This document shows, one piece after another, positions 36,300 to 45,248 of a DNA stretch of 64,000 nt. Each line of letters begins with the position of its first letter. The stretch's first letter is position 1. This stretch comes from Streptomyces xylophagus (GTDB taxonomy: Bacteria > Actinomycetota > Actinomycetes > Streptomycetales > Streptomycetaceae). The stretch spans positions 1-64,000 of the forward strand of contig NZ_JNWO01000013.1 in NCBI RefSeq assembly GCF_000716435.1, given 5' to 3'. The position numbers and the translations under genes are program-made. The notes below the pieces were generated by a model, which saw nothing but the letters and a program-made list of their open reading frames with translations, was not told where the DNA came from and did not search any database.

Positions 36300-38182
36300 C
36301 CGACCGGCACACGCCCGTCTGGGCGGACGACCCCGGTCTGCGGAACGACGCGCACGACCCGTCGTACGGGCAGGGTCAGCAGGGGCAGGGTCAGCAGGGG
36401 CAGTGGCCCGGCGAACAGTCCCAGGACCCGTCGTGGTCGTACGAGCAGCAGTACGCCCACCAGGCGTACCCCGCGGCACAGCAGCGCGAGGTGACCGACA
36501 GCGGCAGCTGGCGCTTCGACGGCCGCACCTCCTCCTACACCGACCAGCGGACCTACGACACCTTCGCGCCCTACGACCCGTACGCCACGTACACCGAGAC
36601 CGAGCCGGCCCCGACCCCGGCGCCGGTGGTGCCCGAGCCGGAGCCCGAGAGGCCCGGCTACGTTCTGCCGCCGATCCAGGAGTCCTCCTGGGCCGTGGAC
36701 ACCGGGCGCAGTCGGCTGCTCGGGCGGCTGGTGCTGCTGTGCGTCCTGCTCATCCAGGCCGGGCTGTCGCTGCGGTTGAGCGGCACCGCGTTCGAGGACG
36801 AGGCGCTGTACGTCCTCGCGGGCCACTACGAGATCGGCAACATCCTGCACGGCACCCCCGTGCCGGGCGACTTCGAGGGCTACTTCTCCGGCTATCCGAA
36901 GCTGTACCCGGTGCTCGCCGCGATGGTCGACAGCGTGGCCGGGCTCGCCGGGGTGCGCATCGTCAGCCTGATGTTCATGCTCGGCGCGACGAGCCTGCTG
37001 TACGCGATGACCCGCCGGATGTTCGATGCCCGGGCGGCGATCGGCGCGGCGGCCCTCTTCTCGGTCGTCCAGTCCACCGTGTTCCTCGGCAACTTCGCCA
37101 CCTTCGACGCGGCGGCGGTCTTCTTCCTGGCGCTGTCCGCGTGGATCGTGGTGCGCACCGGCCGTGCGCCGATCGTGGCGGTGGTGCTCGCGGCGCCTCC
37201 GGCGATCCTCGCCTTCGCCATCAAGTACGCGGCGGGCCTGTACCTGCCCACCCTGGTGGTCCTGGCGGTACTGACCGCCTACCGGCACCGCGGGCTGCGC
37301 GCGCCGGCGCGAGGAGTGCTGCTCGGCGGGGCGATGGGTGCCTTGCTGGGGGCCGGGTATCTCTTCGCCGGATCGCTCGGCGGCATCAGCCAGACCACCA
37401 CCAACCGTGCCAAGGGGGCCGACACCGCGGCGCAGCTCCTGCAGCACAGCGCCGAGTGGGGCGGGCTGATGTTCCTCACGGCGGTGGGCGGCTCCCTCGC
37501 CTACGCGATCCGTCCGCACATGGGTGAGATGCCCTGGCTCGAACAGGTGGGCCCCGGCCGGTTCCGCCGTATCGCACTCGGTGTCCTGCTCTGCGGTACC
37601 GCGCTGCTCGCCCCGGCCTACCAGATCCACCTGCAGACCGAGGTCTCGCTCTTCAAGCACGTGGGCTTCGGCCTGCTCTTCGCCGGACCGATGGCGGGCC
37701 TGGGCATCTCACGCCTCGTCGGCCCGCACTTCCGGCACCCGCAGCTCGGGATCATGCTGTACGTCCTGACGCTCGTGTTCGGCATGGTGCAGGCGCAGCA
37801 GAACTACAGCTTCCCGGACTCCCGCGAGATGACGGCCGTCCTGCGTCCCATGGTCGACCGCAAGGGCACCTATCTGGCCGAGGAGCACGAGGTCCCCGCC
37901 TACTACCTGCGGGACGTCACCGGGTACGCGCAGTGGCAGGGCACGTTCGGCATGGACTACATGGACAAGAAGGGCAAAAGGTACTCGGGCCCCGAGGCCT
38001 ACGGTGCCGCCGTCAAGGACGCGAAGTTCGACGTCATCGTGTTGCGCGGGACGGTCACGCCCGACGTCGACACGGCCGTGACGGACGCGCTGCGCGGCAA
38101 CGCTCACTACCGCCTGGCCGCCGTCACGCGATTCACCACCAGCAAGGGCGACGGCGCGTACCGGATTTGGGTGAAGAGATGA
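36296..38182 (+). CDS. GT-C membrane glycosyltransferase (ArnT/PMT-like, GT39/GT83 type), first copy
   Basis: 628 residues, overlapping the GH26 gene by 4 nt (ATGA). Residues 1-135 are a disordered cytosolic tail rich in Gln, Tyr, Pro and Gly (GQGQQGQGQQGQW; PAPTPAPVVPEPEPE). About 11 membrane segments follow. The first external loop carries the GT-C acidic motif FEDEALYV (Asp168-Glu169), and an extracytoplasmic C-terminal domain (~520-628) ends the protein. GT-C enzymes transfer one sugar from a polyprenyl phosphate outside the membrane. The likely acceptor is the polymer made by the GT2, and the donor would come from the 40084 gene product. Confidence 0.8.
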   Translation: MTDRHTPVWADDPGLRNDAHDPSYGQGQQGQGQQGQWPGEQSQDPSWSYEQQYAHQAYPAAQQREVTDSGSWRFDGRTSSYTDQRTYDTFAPYDPYATYTETEPAPTPAPVVPEPEPERPGYVLPPIQESSWAVDTGRSRLLGRLVLLCVLLIQAGLSLRLSGTAFEDEALYVLAGHYEIGNILHGTPVPGDFEGYFSGYPKLYPVLAAMVDSVAGLAGVRIVSLMFMLGATSLLYAMTRRMFDARAAIGAAALFSVVQSTVFLGNFATFDAAAVFFLALSAWIVVRTGRAPIVAVVLAAPPAILAFAIKYAAGLYLPTLVVLAVLTAYRHRGLRAPARGVLLGGAMGALLGAGYLFAGSLGGISQTTTNRAKGADTAAQLLQHSAEWGGLMFLTAVGGSLAYAIRPHMGEMPWLEQVGPGRFRRIALGVLLCGTALLAPAYQIHLQTEVSLFKHVGFGLLFAGPMAGLGISRLVGPHFRHPQLGIMLYVLTLVFGMVQAQQNYSFPDSREMTAVLRPMVDRKGTYLAEEHEVPAYYLRDVTGYAQWQGTFGMDYMDKKGKRYSGPEAYGAAVKDAKFDVIVLRGTVTPDVDTAVTDALRGNAHYRLAAVTRFTTSKGDGAYRIWVKR

Positions 38183-40014
38183 GTTTCGACGCCTCCGCCC
38201 GGTACGACGGCGGGTATGCCGAGGGTCCCGGGGGCCACGATCCGTATCCGGGTCAGGACGCCTATGCCGGACAGTGGGCGCAAGCCGGTCAGGACGTCTA
38301 CACGGTTCCGGAGCAGGGCGCCCACGCGGGCCCCGGGACCTACGCGGAATCCGGGTCCGTCCCCGGGCCGGCGCGGTACGCGGACGCCGACCGGTATGCC
38401 GGCACGGGGACTGCTCCCACGTCGGCGGCCGTCACCGAGCCCGAGGCTCCGCAGGCCGCCGCGGTCGAGCCCGGCGAGGAGGCGCCCGAGGACGCGAAGG
38501 GCGGGCGGCTCGCGGCCGTCGTCACGTTCCTGCTGCCCACCGCGCTGGCCTTCGCCCTGATCCTGCGCCACTTCGGCGACCGCGAGCTGTGGCGGGACGA
38601 ACACGCCACGTGGTGGGCGGCCAGCCTGTCGTTCCACGACCTGAGCATGCTGATCCGCTCGGTCGACGTGGTGTTCACGCCGTACTACGTGTTCATGCAC
38701 GGCTGGCTCGCGGTGGCCGGTGACTCCCCGACCGCGATGCGGGTCCCGGGCGCGGTGGCCATGGCGGCGTCGGCCGGTCTGCTCGCGCTGCTCGGCAGGC
38801 GGCTGTTCACGACGCAGGTGGGTGTCCTCGCCGGGCTGGCCCTGGCCGTCCTGCCGCTGACCACACGGTACGGGCAGGAGATCCGGCCGTACCCCTTCGC
38901 GGTCGCCGCGGTGCTCCTGTCGACGCTGTTGCTCGCGCGGGCGCTGGACCGGCCGTCGTTCAAGGTGTGGGTCGCCTACACACTGTCGGTGCCGCTGATC
39001 GGCTGGAGCCATCTGGCCTCGCTCGCGGTGCTCGGCGCCCACCTGGTGATGGTCGTGCAGAAGCGGCGCGCCGGCGACAAGATCGTCGGCTGGGCCTACA
39101 CCGCGGCGCTGATCCTCGGCATCTGCTTCGTGATGCCGATGGCGGTGTCCGGCTCGGGGCAGAGCGCTCAGATCGCGTGGAACAACCCGGGGTTCCAGGA
39201 CCTGGTGGACTTCCCCAAGAACCTCTTCGGTTCCTGGGCGGTGGCCGTCCCCGTGATGTCGCTCGGCCTGATCGGTCTGTGTTTCGCGGGCCGGACGGCA
39301 CTGCCACTGGCCGTGTGGATCGTGCTGCCGCCGGTGGCGACCTATCTGACCGCGGCCCAGCTGCACCTCTTCCTGCCGCGCTATCTGCTGTTCACCGCGC
39401 CCGCATGGGTGCTGCTCACAGCCGTCGCGGTGGGACGCCTGGCCGGTCCGGTGGCCGGGGCCAAGGCCGGCTCAGGCGCCGCGGCCCGGCACGGGTTCGG
39501 CTGGGTGCTGGTGGCCGCCGCGGTCGCGGGACTCGCCTTCCAGTCGCTGCCGGGTATCCGCGAGGCCCGGCACAACGCGCTGGGCGAGCCGGACTTCCGC
39601 GGTGCCGCGCAGATCATCGAGGCCCAGCAGCGCAAGGGCGACGGCATCGTCTTCAGCGGCGTGCTGACGGAACGCCGGGCCATGGCCTACGAACTCCGCG
39701 ACGACGCCGGCCGCCCACGGGACGCGCTGATGTACCGCACTCCGCAGCAGCGGGGCTCGTTCGACGCGGCCGAGTGTCCGCAGCCGGCGAGCTGTCTGGC
39801 CAAGAGCGAGCGGCTCTGGCTGGTGTCCACGACGCTCGACGGACAGCCGTTCAGCGGAATGCCGAAGACCACCGCGACCGTGATCCAGAAGGACTTCCGT
39901 GTCGTGAAGACCCGGAAGTTCGACTACCTCCAGCTGGTGCTCCTCGAAAGGGCGCGAGCGGCGACGGACGGGACGTCCCACGACGACGCCGCCAATCGCA
40001 AGGTGCATCTCTGA
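38179..40014 (+). CDS. GT-C membrane glycosyltransferase, second copy
   Basis: 611 residues, ATG 38179 overlapping the previous stop by 4 nt. Residues 1-108 are a Gly/Tyr/Pro/Ala-rich tail (HDPYPGQDAYAGQWAQAGQD). About nine to eleven membrane segments follow from residue 111. The first loop has the GT-C motif LWRDEHATWW (Asp140-Glu141). A soluble C-terminal part (~505-611) contains Cys in AAECPQPASCLAKSERLW. It resembles the neighbouring GT-C only in architecture, so it probably adds a different sugar or linkage. The disordered tails on both copies are unusual. A hairpin ends this transcription segment at 40028. Confidence 0.8.
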   Translation: MSFDASARYDGGYAEGPGGHDPYPGQDAYAGQWAQAGQDVYTVPEQGAHAGPGTYAESGSVPGPARYADADRYAGTGTAPTSAAVTEPEAPQAAAVEPGEEAPEDAKGGRLAAVVTFLLPTALAFALILRHFGDRELWRDEHATWWAASLSFHDLSMLIRSVDVVFTPYYVFMHGWLAVAGDSPTAMRVPGAVAMAASAGLLALLGRRLFTTQVGVLAGLALAVLPLTTRYGQEIRPYPFAVAAVLLSTLLLARALDRPSFKVWVAYTLSVPLIGWSHLASLAVLGAHLVMVVQKRRAGDKIVGWAYTAALILGICFVMPMAVSGSGQSAQIAWNNPGFQDLVDFPKNLFGSWAVAVPVMSLGLIGLCFAGRTALPLAVWIVLPPVATYLTAAQLHLFLPRYLLFTAPAWVLLTAVAVGRLAGPVAGAKAGSGAAARHGFGWVLVAAAVAGLAFQSLPGIREARHNALGEPDFRGAAQIIEAQQRKGDGIVFSGVLTERRAMAYELRDDAGRPRDALMYRTPQQRGSFDAAECPQPASCLAKSERLWLVSTTLDGQPFSGMPKTTATVIQKDFRVVKTRKFDYLQLVLLERARAATDGTSHDDAANRKVHL

Positions 40015-40027
40015 GCTGGATTCTTTG

Positions 40028-40056
40028 TCCCGCCGGAAGAACCTCTTCCGGCGGGA
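40028..40056 (+). terminator. Hairpin inside the polysaccharide operon
   Basis: TCCCGCCGGAAGA, loop ACC, TCTTCCGGCGGGA: a perfect 13-bp stem, 14 nt after the second GT-C stop and 28 nt before the next gene. Either an internal terminator or an attenuator lowering expression of the last two genes. Confidence 0.7.
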
Positions 40057-40083
40057 GCAGTCACCTTTGGGGAGGGAAAAGAA

Positions 40084-40839
40084 ATGACGTATGACCTGGG
40101 GGGTGCTCGCGTCACCGTGGTGATGCCCACCTACAACGAGGCGGCGAACCTGCCGCGGATGGCCGAGGCCGTGCTGTCGCTCGGGCTGCCCGGGCTCCAC
40201 CTGAAGATCGTCGACGACTCCAGCCCGGACGGCACCGGGCGGATCGCCGAGGAGCTGGCGGAGAAGTACAACGCCGACGGCGTGCGCCGGATGAGCGTGC
40301 TGCACCGCACCGAGAAGGACGGCCTCGGGCGCGCGTACGTCGCGGGCATGAGCGCCGCGCTCGCCGAGGGCGCCGAGTACGTCGTCCAGATGGACGCCGA
40401 CGGCAGCCATCCCGTCGAGGCGGTCCCGCGGATGCTCGGCACCGCCGTGGCCTCGGGCGTGGGCCTGGTCGTCGGCAGCCGGTACGTCGAGGGCGGCTCG
40501 CTGGACGAGGAGTGGGGCAGGCACCGCGTCCTGCTGTCCCGCTTCGCCAACCGGTACGCGCGGACCGTGCTCGGCACCAAGATCCGGGACATCACGGCGG
40601 GCTTCAACCTGTGGTCGGCCGCCGCCCTGCGCGACGTCGACCTCACGACCCTCGACAGCGCCGGCTACAGCTTCCAGGTCGAGCTGAAGTTCAAGGCCGT
40701 CCGGGCCGGGCACAGCGCCGTCGAGATCCCGATCCGCTTCGAGGAGCGCACCGAGGGTGTCTCCAAGATGAACCTCACCACGCAGATCGAGTCGGCGGTG
40801 ATGCCGGTGCGGCTACGGCTGCGCAACCGGCGGGGCTGA
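40084..40839 (+). CDS. Polyprenol-phosphate hexose synthase (Dpm1/Ppm1-like GT2)
   Basis: 251 residues, GGGAGGG before ATG 40084. A single soluble GT-A domain with VVMPTYNEAANLP at 12-24, the nucleotide-sugar site KIVDDSSPDGTG (41-52) and the metal site QMDADGSHP (102-110), plus GSRYVEGGSLDEEW and FNLWSAAALR later. This is the classic dolichol-phosphate-mannose synthase pattern without C-terminal membrane helices. It would load mannose (or glucose) onto polyprenyl phosphate at the cytosolic face, feeding the GT-C enzymes. The exact sugar is inferred. Confidence 0.85.
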   Translation: MTYDLGGARVTVVMPTYNEAANLPRMAEAVLSLGLPGLHLKIVDDSSPDGTGRIAEELAEKYNADGVRRMSVLHRTEKDGLGRAYVAGMSAALAEGAEYVVQMDADGSHPVEAVPRMLGTAVASGVGLVVGSRYVEGGSLDEEWGRHRVLLSRFANRYARTVLGTKIRDITAGFNLWSAAALRDVDLTTLDSAGYSFQVELKFKAVRAGHSAVEIPIRFEERTEGVSKMNLTTQIESAVMPVRLRLRNRRG

Positions 40840-40846
40840 GCCGGAC

Positions 40847-41380
40847 ATGGGCGGACGGCACTCGCTTCCCCCGCGGTCGGGGAAGCTCTCTCGCGAGATC
40901 GCGAAGTTCGGCCTGGTGGGGGCCTCGGGATTCATCGTCAATCTCGGGGTCTTCAACCTCGTCAGAGCCACGACGGAGTGGCAGCCCGTCCGGGCGAGCG
41001 TCCTGGCGACGGCCGTGGCGATCATGACCAACTATCTCGGCCTGCGGTACTTCACCTACCGGGACCAAGCCCAGGACGACCGGGGCGGCCGGCGGAAGGA
41101 GCTGGGGCTCTTCCTCTTCTTCAGCGCGGTCGGCCTGGTCATCGAGAACGGGGTCCTCTACCTGACCACCTACGGACTCGGCTGGGACGGCACGCTCGCC
41201 AACAACGGCAGCAAGTTCCTCGGCATCGGCATCGCGACCCTGTTCCGTTTCTGGTCCTACCGGACGTGGGTCTTCAAGACGGCCGGCGGTGGACAGGAAC
41301 GCACCGTGGCGGACTCGCGTGGCGGACTCCCTCCGTACCGGGAAGCACCGGTCCTGGCGGAGGCCCGTGACCGGCGCTGA
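40847..41380 (+). CDS. GtrA-family membrane protein (putative polyprenyl-phosphate-sugar flippase)
   Basis: 177 residues, ATG 40847, 7 bp after the synthase stop. Four membrane segments: ~19-37 (AKFGLVGASGFIVNLGVFNLV), ~49-66, ~87-110 (LGLFLFFSAVGLVIENGVLYL) and ~125-140. The GtrA motifs KFLGIGIATLFRFWSYRTWVF close the core. Such proteins accompany Dpm1-like synthases and are thought to move the lipid-linked sugar across the membrane. The hydrophilic tail (~145-177) is not conserved. Last gene of the operon. Confidence 0.85.
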   Translation: MGGRHSLPPRSGKLSREIAKFGLVGASGFIVNLGVFNLVRATTEWQPVRASVLATAVAIMTNYLGLRYFTYRDQAQDDRGGRRKELGLFLFFSAVGLVIENGVLYLTTYGLGWDGTLANNGSKFLGIGIATLFRFWSYRTWVFKTAGGGQERTVADSRGGLPPYREAPVLAEARDRR

Positions 41381-41424
41381 TCACCGGCCCGGGGAGGGGC
41401 GCACGCTCGGTGTCGGCCGGGCGG

Positions 41425-42309
41425 CTATCCGGCCGCCGCTGCCGCCGAAGCCTGCGCCTCGCCCCGCCTGCCGATCTGGCGGAACGCGAACTCGGCCAGG
41501 TCGTCGCCGGTGGTGAAGACCTTGGTGTCCTTGGTCGTCACGTCCTTGCCGTCGGTGAAGCCGGCGATCGTGAAGTAGGCGTAGCGGCCGTAGGAGTTGG
41601 TGGTCGTGCGGCACACCGCGCCGTTGCAGAACGGCTTGACGCCCTTGCCGGACAGGGACCTGATGATGCTCTTCGTGTCCGCCTGGCCCTTGACCTTCGT
41701 GGCCTGGGCCTCGGTGTCGAAGACGGCGACGCCGACCGTCACCGCGACGTTGTCCTTGGTGTAGGTGACGCGCATCAGGCGGGTGCAGTCGTTCGCCGTG
41801 AGGACCTTGGGGAGGGTCGCCTGGGCGGCCGAGGCGCAGTTCGTGGTGTCGGCCGTCGCGCCCTTCTTGTACACGGTCGAGCCCATGGTCAACTGCGTGC
41901 CCGGGAACAGCAGTTCCGCGCTGAGCGGTGCTGTGTCCTTCGCCTTGCTGGAGATGAAGTCCTTCGGGTCCAGCGGCGGGGGCGCGCTGGTCGGCGCGAA
42001 CGACGGCGTGATGTCGCCGGTGCCGCTCGGCAGGGACCCGCTCGCGGGCAGGTTCGTCGGTTGGCCCGACGCGTTGTCGTCGCCGTTCGCCGACATGACG
42101 GCCATGGCCACGGCCGTCCCGACGCCCACCGTCGCCAGCGCGCCGCCGACTATGAGCAGCAGTCTCTTGCGCCTGTTGCGCGTCTCCGCCCGGTCGGCGA
42201 GCGCGGCCCAGTCCGGGGACTCGTCGTCGACGTTGCCGCCCCACGGCTGCTGCGATTGCGGTTTCCAGGGATCCCACTGGGACTGGGGTCCCCCCTGCCC
42301 GAAGCTCAT
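41425..42309 (-). CDS. Membrane-anchored protein of unknown function
   Basis: 294 residues from ATG 42309, chosen because a TAAGAT -10 lies exactly 7 nt upstream (leaderless); upstream in-frame ATGs at 42315 and 42369 are less likely. Residues 1-48 are Gln/Trp/Pro-rich cytosolic (GQGGPQSQWDPWKPQSQQPW). One membrane segment is at ~51-70 (LLLIVGGALATVGVGTAVAMAVM), then a Pro/Ser linker and an external domain of ~190 residues with four Cys (NCASAA, NDCTR, FCNGAVCRT). It is a common streptomycete architecture without an assigned function. It is convergent with the GtrA gene across 44 bp. Confidence 0.65.
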   Translation of the reverse strand: MSFGQGGPQSQWDPWKPQSQQPWGGNVDDESPDWAALADRAETRNRRKRLLLIVGGALATVGVGTAVAMAVMSANGDDNASGQPTNLPASGSLPSGTGDITPSFAPTSAPPPLDPKDFISSKAKDTAPLSAELLFPGTQLTMGSTVYKKGATADTTNCASAAQATLPKVLTANDCTRLMRVTYTKDNVAVTVGVAVFDTEAQATKVKGQADTKSIIRSLSGKGVKPFCNGAVCRTTTNSYGRYAYFTIAGFTDGKDVTTKDTKVFTTGDDLAEFAFRQIGRRGEAQASAAAAAG

Positions 42310-42316
42310 GGGTCGC

Positions 42317-42322
42317 ATCTTA
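42317..42322 (-). promoter_or_regulatory. -10 element TAAGAT, leaderless start
   Basis: On the minus strand TAAGAT, then 7 nt (GCGACCC), then ATG 42309. There is no Shine-Dalgarno. Confidence 0.55.
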
Positions 42323-42455
42323 GACGGGGCAACGGGTGTGCAGGTGCGTCTCAATAAGCCCTGGAGCAACAGACGTTGGGGCTGTCACGGTGCGTGTCCG
42401 ATCCCTCGCTGTGTGCTGCCGTCCGGGGTGCTCGGCCCGCAGGTCCCACACCGTT

Positions 42456-42485
42456 TTGACCCGTCAGGGGCGGCGCGGGTAGTGT
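42456..42485 (+). promoter_or_regulatory. Promoter of rplM-rpsI
   Basis: TTGACC (42456-42461), 18-bp spacer, TAGTGT (42480-42485). It gives a leader of about 175 nt before rplM. It is a good principal-sigma match. Confidence 0.75.
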
Positions 42486-42668
42486 TGCAGTTTGTTATGC
42501 GTATCGGCTTGGTCGCTCTCAGGCGAGAGGCCCTTGCGTAGGTTCCCTGGAGCAGTTACCAGTGGGCGGCATACGGGCATCGTCCCCGGCCATTGTCGTC
42601 CCCAGCTGCACGATCGCTTCAGTGATGCCATGTGTCAGCACCCATCCACTGAAGAAGAAGGCTGCGAA

Positions 42669-43112
42669 GTGCGTACGTACAGCCCCAAGCCCGGCGATGT
42701 GACTCGCCAGTGGCACGTCATCGACGCCCAGGACATCGTCCTCGGCCGTCTGGCTACCACTGCTGCGAACCTCCTCCGCGGCAAGCACAAGCCGACCTAT
42801 GCCCCGCACATGGACATGGGCGACTTCGTCATCATCATCAACGCCGACAAGGTTCACCTGTCCGGCAACAAGAAGACCCAGAAGCTGGCGTACCGCCACT
42901 CCGGCTACCCGGGTGGTCTGCGCTCCGTCCGCTACGACGAGCTGCTGGCGAAGAACCCCGAGAAGGCCGTCGAGAAGGCCATCAAGGGCATGATCCCCAA
43001 GAACACCCTGGGCCGTCAGATGATCTCGAAGCTGAAGGTCTACTCGGGCGACCAGCACCCGCACGCTGCCCAGCAGCCGGTGCCGTTCGAGATCACCCAG
43101 GTCGCGCAGTAG
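42669..43112 (+). CDS. rplM: Ribosomal protein L13
   Basis: 147 residues from GTG 42669; the in-frame extension to 42492 covers the leader. [62 protein letters not shown] is canonical. It starts early 50S assembly. The ribosome-binding site GAAGGC is modest. rpsI follows after 41 bp with AGGAGA. Confidence 0.98.
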   Translation: MRTYSPKPGDVTRQWHVIDAQDIVLGRLATTAANLLRGKHKPTYAPHMDMGDFVIIINADKVHLSGNKKTQKLAYRHSGYPGGLRSVRYDELLAKNPEKAVEKAIKGMIPKNTLGRQMISKLKVYSGDQHPHAAQQPVPFEITQVAQ

Positions 43113-43153
43113 TTCCGGCCACACCCCTAAACAGAAAAGATCTGAGGAGAACC

Positions 43154-43681
43154 GTGGCCGAGACCACTGTTGAGCAGCCGGTCGAAGAGACCGAGACCGA
43201 GCTCGTCGACATCGAGAGCTACACCACCGAGTCCGAGGTGCCCGTCGAGGGCGAGTACACCTCGGAGTCGCTCGCCGGCCGCTTCGGCGACCCGCAGCCG
43301 GCCGCCGGCCTGGGCCGCCGTAAGAACGCCATCGCGCGCGTTCGCATCGTGCCCGGCACCGGCAAGTGGAAGGTCAACGGGCGCACGCTCGAGGACTACT
43401 TCCCGAACAAGGTCCACCAGCAGGAAGTCAATGAGCCCTTCAAGGTGCTCGAGCTCGACGGCCGCTACGACGTCATCGCCCGCATCTCGGGTGGCGGCGT
43501 CTCCGGTCAGGCCGGTGCCCTGCGCCTCGGCGTGGCCCGCGCGCTGAACGAGGCCGACGTGGACAACAACCGCGCCGCCCTGAAGAAGGCCGGTTACCTC
43601 CGTCGCGACGACCGCGCGGTCGAGCGCAAGAAGGCCGGTCTCAAGAAGGCCCGCAAGGCCCCGCAGTACAGCAAGCGCTAA
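43154..43681 (+). CDS. rpsI: Ribosomal protein S9
   Basis: 175 residues from GTG 43154. An acidic N-terminal extension of about 45 residues ([33 protein letters not shown]) precedes the S9 core ([32 protein letters not shown]). The end [12 protein letters not shown] places the terminal Arg at the P-site tRNA. Such extensions are usual in actinobacteria. Ends the rplM-rpsI unit. Confidence 0.98.
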   Translation: MAETTVEQPVEETETELVDIESYTTESEVPVEGEYTSESLAGRFGDPQPAAGLGRRKNAIARVRIVPGTGKWKVNGRTLEDYFPNKVHQQEVNEPFKVLELDGRYDVIARISGGGVSGQAGALRLGVARALNEADVDNNRAALKKAGYLRRDDRAVERKKAGLKKARKAPQYSKR

Positions 43682-43705
43682 ATCTCGCCTGCTGCTCTGT
43701 ACTCC

Positions 43706-43746
43706 GAACGCCCCGGCGGCACGCCACTCGTGCCGCCGGGGCGTTC
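43706..43746 (+). terminator. Strong terminator after rpsI
   Basis: GAACGCCCCGGCGGCACG, loop CCACT, CGTGCCGCCGGGGCGTTC: a perfect 18-bp stem followed by GTTTATC. The longest perfect hairpin in the window. Confidence 0.9.
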
Positions 43747-43876
43747 GTTTATCACAGCCTGGGGCGTATAACGGCACAAGGCGCTCAAAGGCTTGTGTGA
43801 TCGGATGATCAGGCATCGTATGCCTGGAATGCAGGACCTTCGTCTTGCAGTACTTTCGCCTTCCTCAGGAGGACAA

Positions 43877-45235
43877 GTGGGACGACTCTTCGGCACGGAC
43901 GGCGTGCGCGGTGTCGCCAACGCGGATCTGACGGCCGAGATGGCTCTCGGCCTCTCCGTCGCGGCGGCGCATGTGCTGGCCGAGGCGGGCACCTTCGAAG
44001 GCCACCGGGCGACGGCCGTGGTCGGGCGGGACCCGCGCGCGTCCGGGGAGTTCCTGGAGGCCGCCGTGGTGGCCGGCCTGGCCAGCTCGGGAGTGGACGT
44101 ACTGCTCGTCGGTGTGCTGCCCACCCCAGCGGTGGCGTATCTCACCGGTGTGCTGGGCGCCGACCTCGGGGTGATGCTCTCCGCGAGCCACAACGCCATG
44201 CCCGACAACGGACTCAAGTTCCTCGCGCGCGGCGGGCACAAGCTCGACGACGAGCTGGAGGAGCGGATCGAGAAGATCTACGAGGAGCACCGCACCGGCG
44301 CCCCCTGGGACCGCCCGACCGGCTCCGGCGTCGGCCGGGTCCGGCACTACAACGAAGGCTTCGACCAGTACGTCGCCCACCTCATCGGCGTGCTCCCGAA
44401 CCGGCTCGACGGGCTGAAGATCGTCCTCGACGAGGCGCACGGCGCCGCCTCCCGGGTCTCCCCGGAGGCCTTCTCGCGGGCCGGCGCCGAGGTCATCACC
44501 ATCGGCGCGGACCCCGACGGCCTCAACATCAACGACGGCTGCGGCTCCACCCACCTGGGTCTGCTGCAGGCCGCAGTCGTCGCACACGGCGCCGACCTCG
44601 GCATCGCGCACGACGGTGACGCCGACCGCTGCCTGGCCGTGGACCACACCGGTGAAGAGGTCGACGGGGACCAGATCATGGCCGTGATCGCGCTGGCGAT
44701 GCGGGAGCGTTCCGCACTGCGCTCCGACACCGTCGTCGCGACCGTCATGTCGAACCTCGGCTTCAAACTGGCCATGGAGCGCGAGGGCCTGACGCTCGTT
44801 CAGACCGCGGTCGGTGACCGCTACGTCCTGGAGGAGATGAAGGAGCACGGCTACGCGCTGGGCGGCGAGCAGTCCGGGCACGTCATCATCCTGGACCACG
44901 CGACCACCGGCGACGGCACGCTGACCGGCCTGATGCTGGCGGCGAGGGTCGCTGACACCGGCCGTACGCTCAAGGACCTCGCGTCCGTGATGACCCGCCT
45001 GCCGCAGGTCCTCATCAACGTGCCCGACGTGGACCGCACCCGTGTGGGCAGCTCCGCCGACCTGGCGGCCGCGGTCACCGAGGCGGAGCGTGAACTCGGT
45101 TCCACCGGGCGGGTGTTGCTGCGCCCGTCGGGCACCGAGCCGCTGGTACGGGTGATGGTGGAGGCCGCCGACATCGACCAGGCGCGGTCGGTGGCGGGCC
45201 GGTTGGCGGACGCGGTGAAGTCGGCGCTCGGCTGA
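43877..45235 (+). CDS. glmM: Phosphoglucosamine mutase
   Basis: 452 residues from GTG 43877 with AGGAGGACAA upstream; the in-frame stretch from 43793 is leader. [15 protein letters not shown] opens the protein, the phospho-Ser is Ser104 in [13 protein letters not shown], the metal loop is AHDGDADRC and the phosphate loop is [13 protein letters not shown]. It converts GlcN-6-P to GlcN-1-P for UDP-GlcNAc. glmS, the preceding step, lies 3 kb downstream. Confidence 0.98.
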   Translation: MGRLFGTDGVRGVANADLTAEMALGLSVAAAHVLAEAGTFEGHRATAVVGRDPRASGEFLEAAVVAGLASSGVDVLLVGVLPTPAVAYLTGVLGADLGVMLSASHNAMPDNGLKFLARGGHKLDDELEERIEKIYEEHRTGAPWDRPTGSGVGRVRHYNEGFDQYVAHLIGVLPNRLDGLKIVLDEAHGAASRVSPEAFSRAGAEVITIGADPDGLNINDGCGSTHLGLLQAAVVAHGADLGIAHDGDADRCLAVDHTGEEVDGDQIMAVIALAMRERSALRSDTVVATVMSNLGFKLAMEREGLTLVQTAVGDRYVLEEMKEHGYALGGEQSGHVIILDHATTGDGTLTGLMLAARVADTGRTLKDLASVMTRLPQVLINVPDVDRTRVGSSADLAAAVTEAERELGSTGRVLLRPSGTEPLVRVMVEAADIDQARSVAGRLADAVKSALG

Positions 45236-45248
45236 GTGAGTTGACCTG

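Noticed and set aside
36032..37660. 542-codon minus-strand frame opposite the first GT-C gene
   Set aside because: Low-complexity Arg/Gly/Asp translation without motifs; shadow of the real gene.
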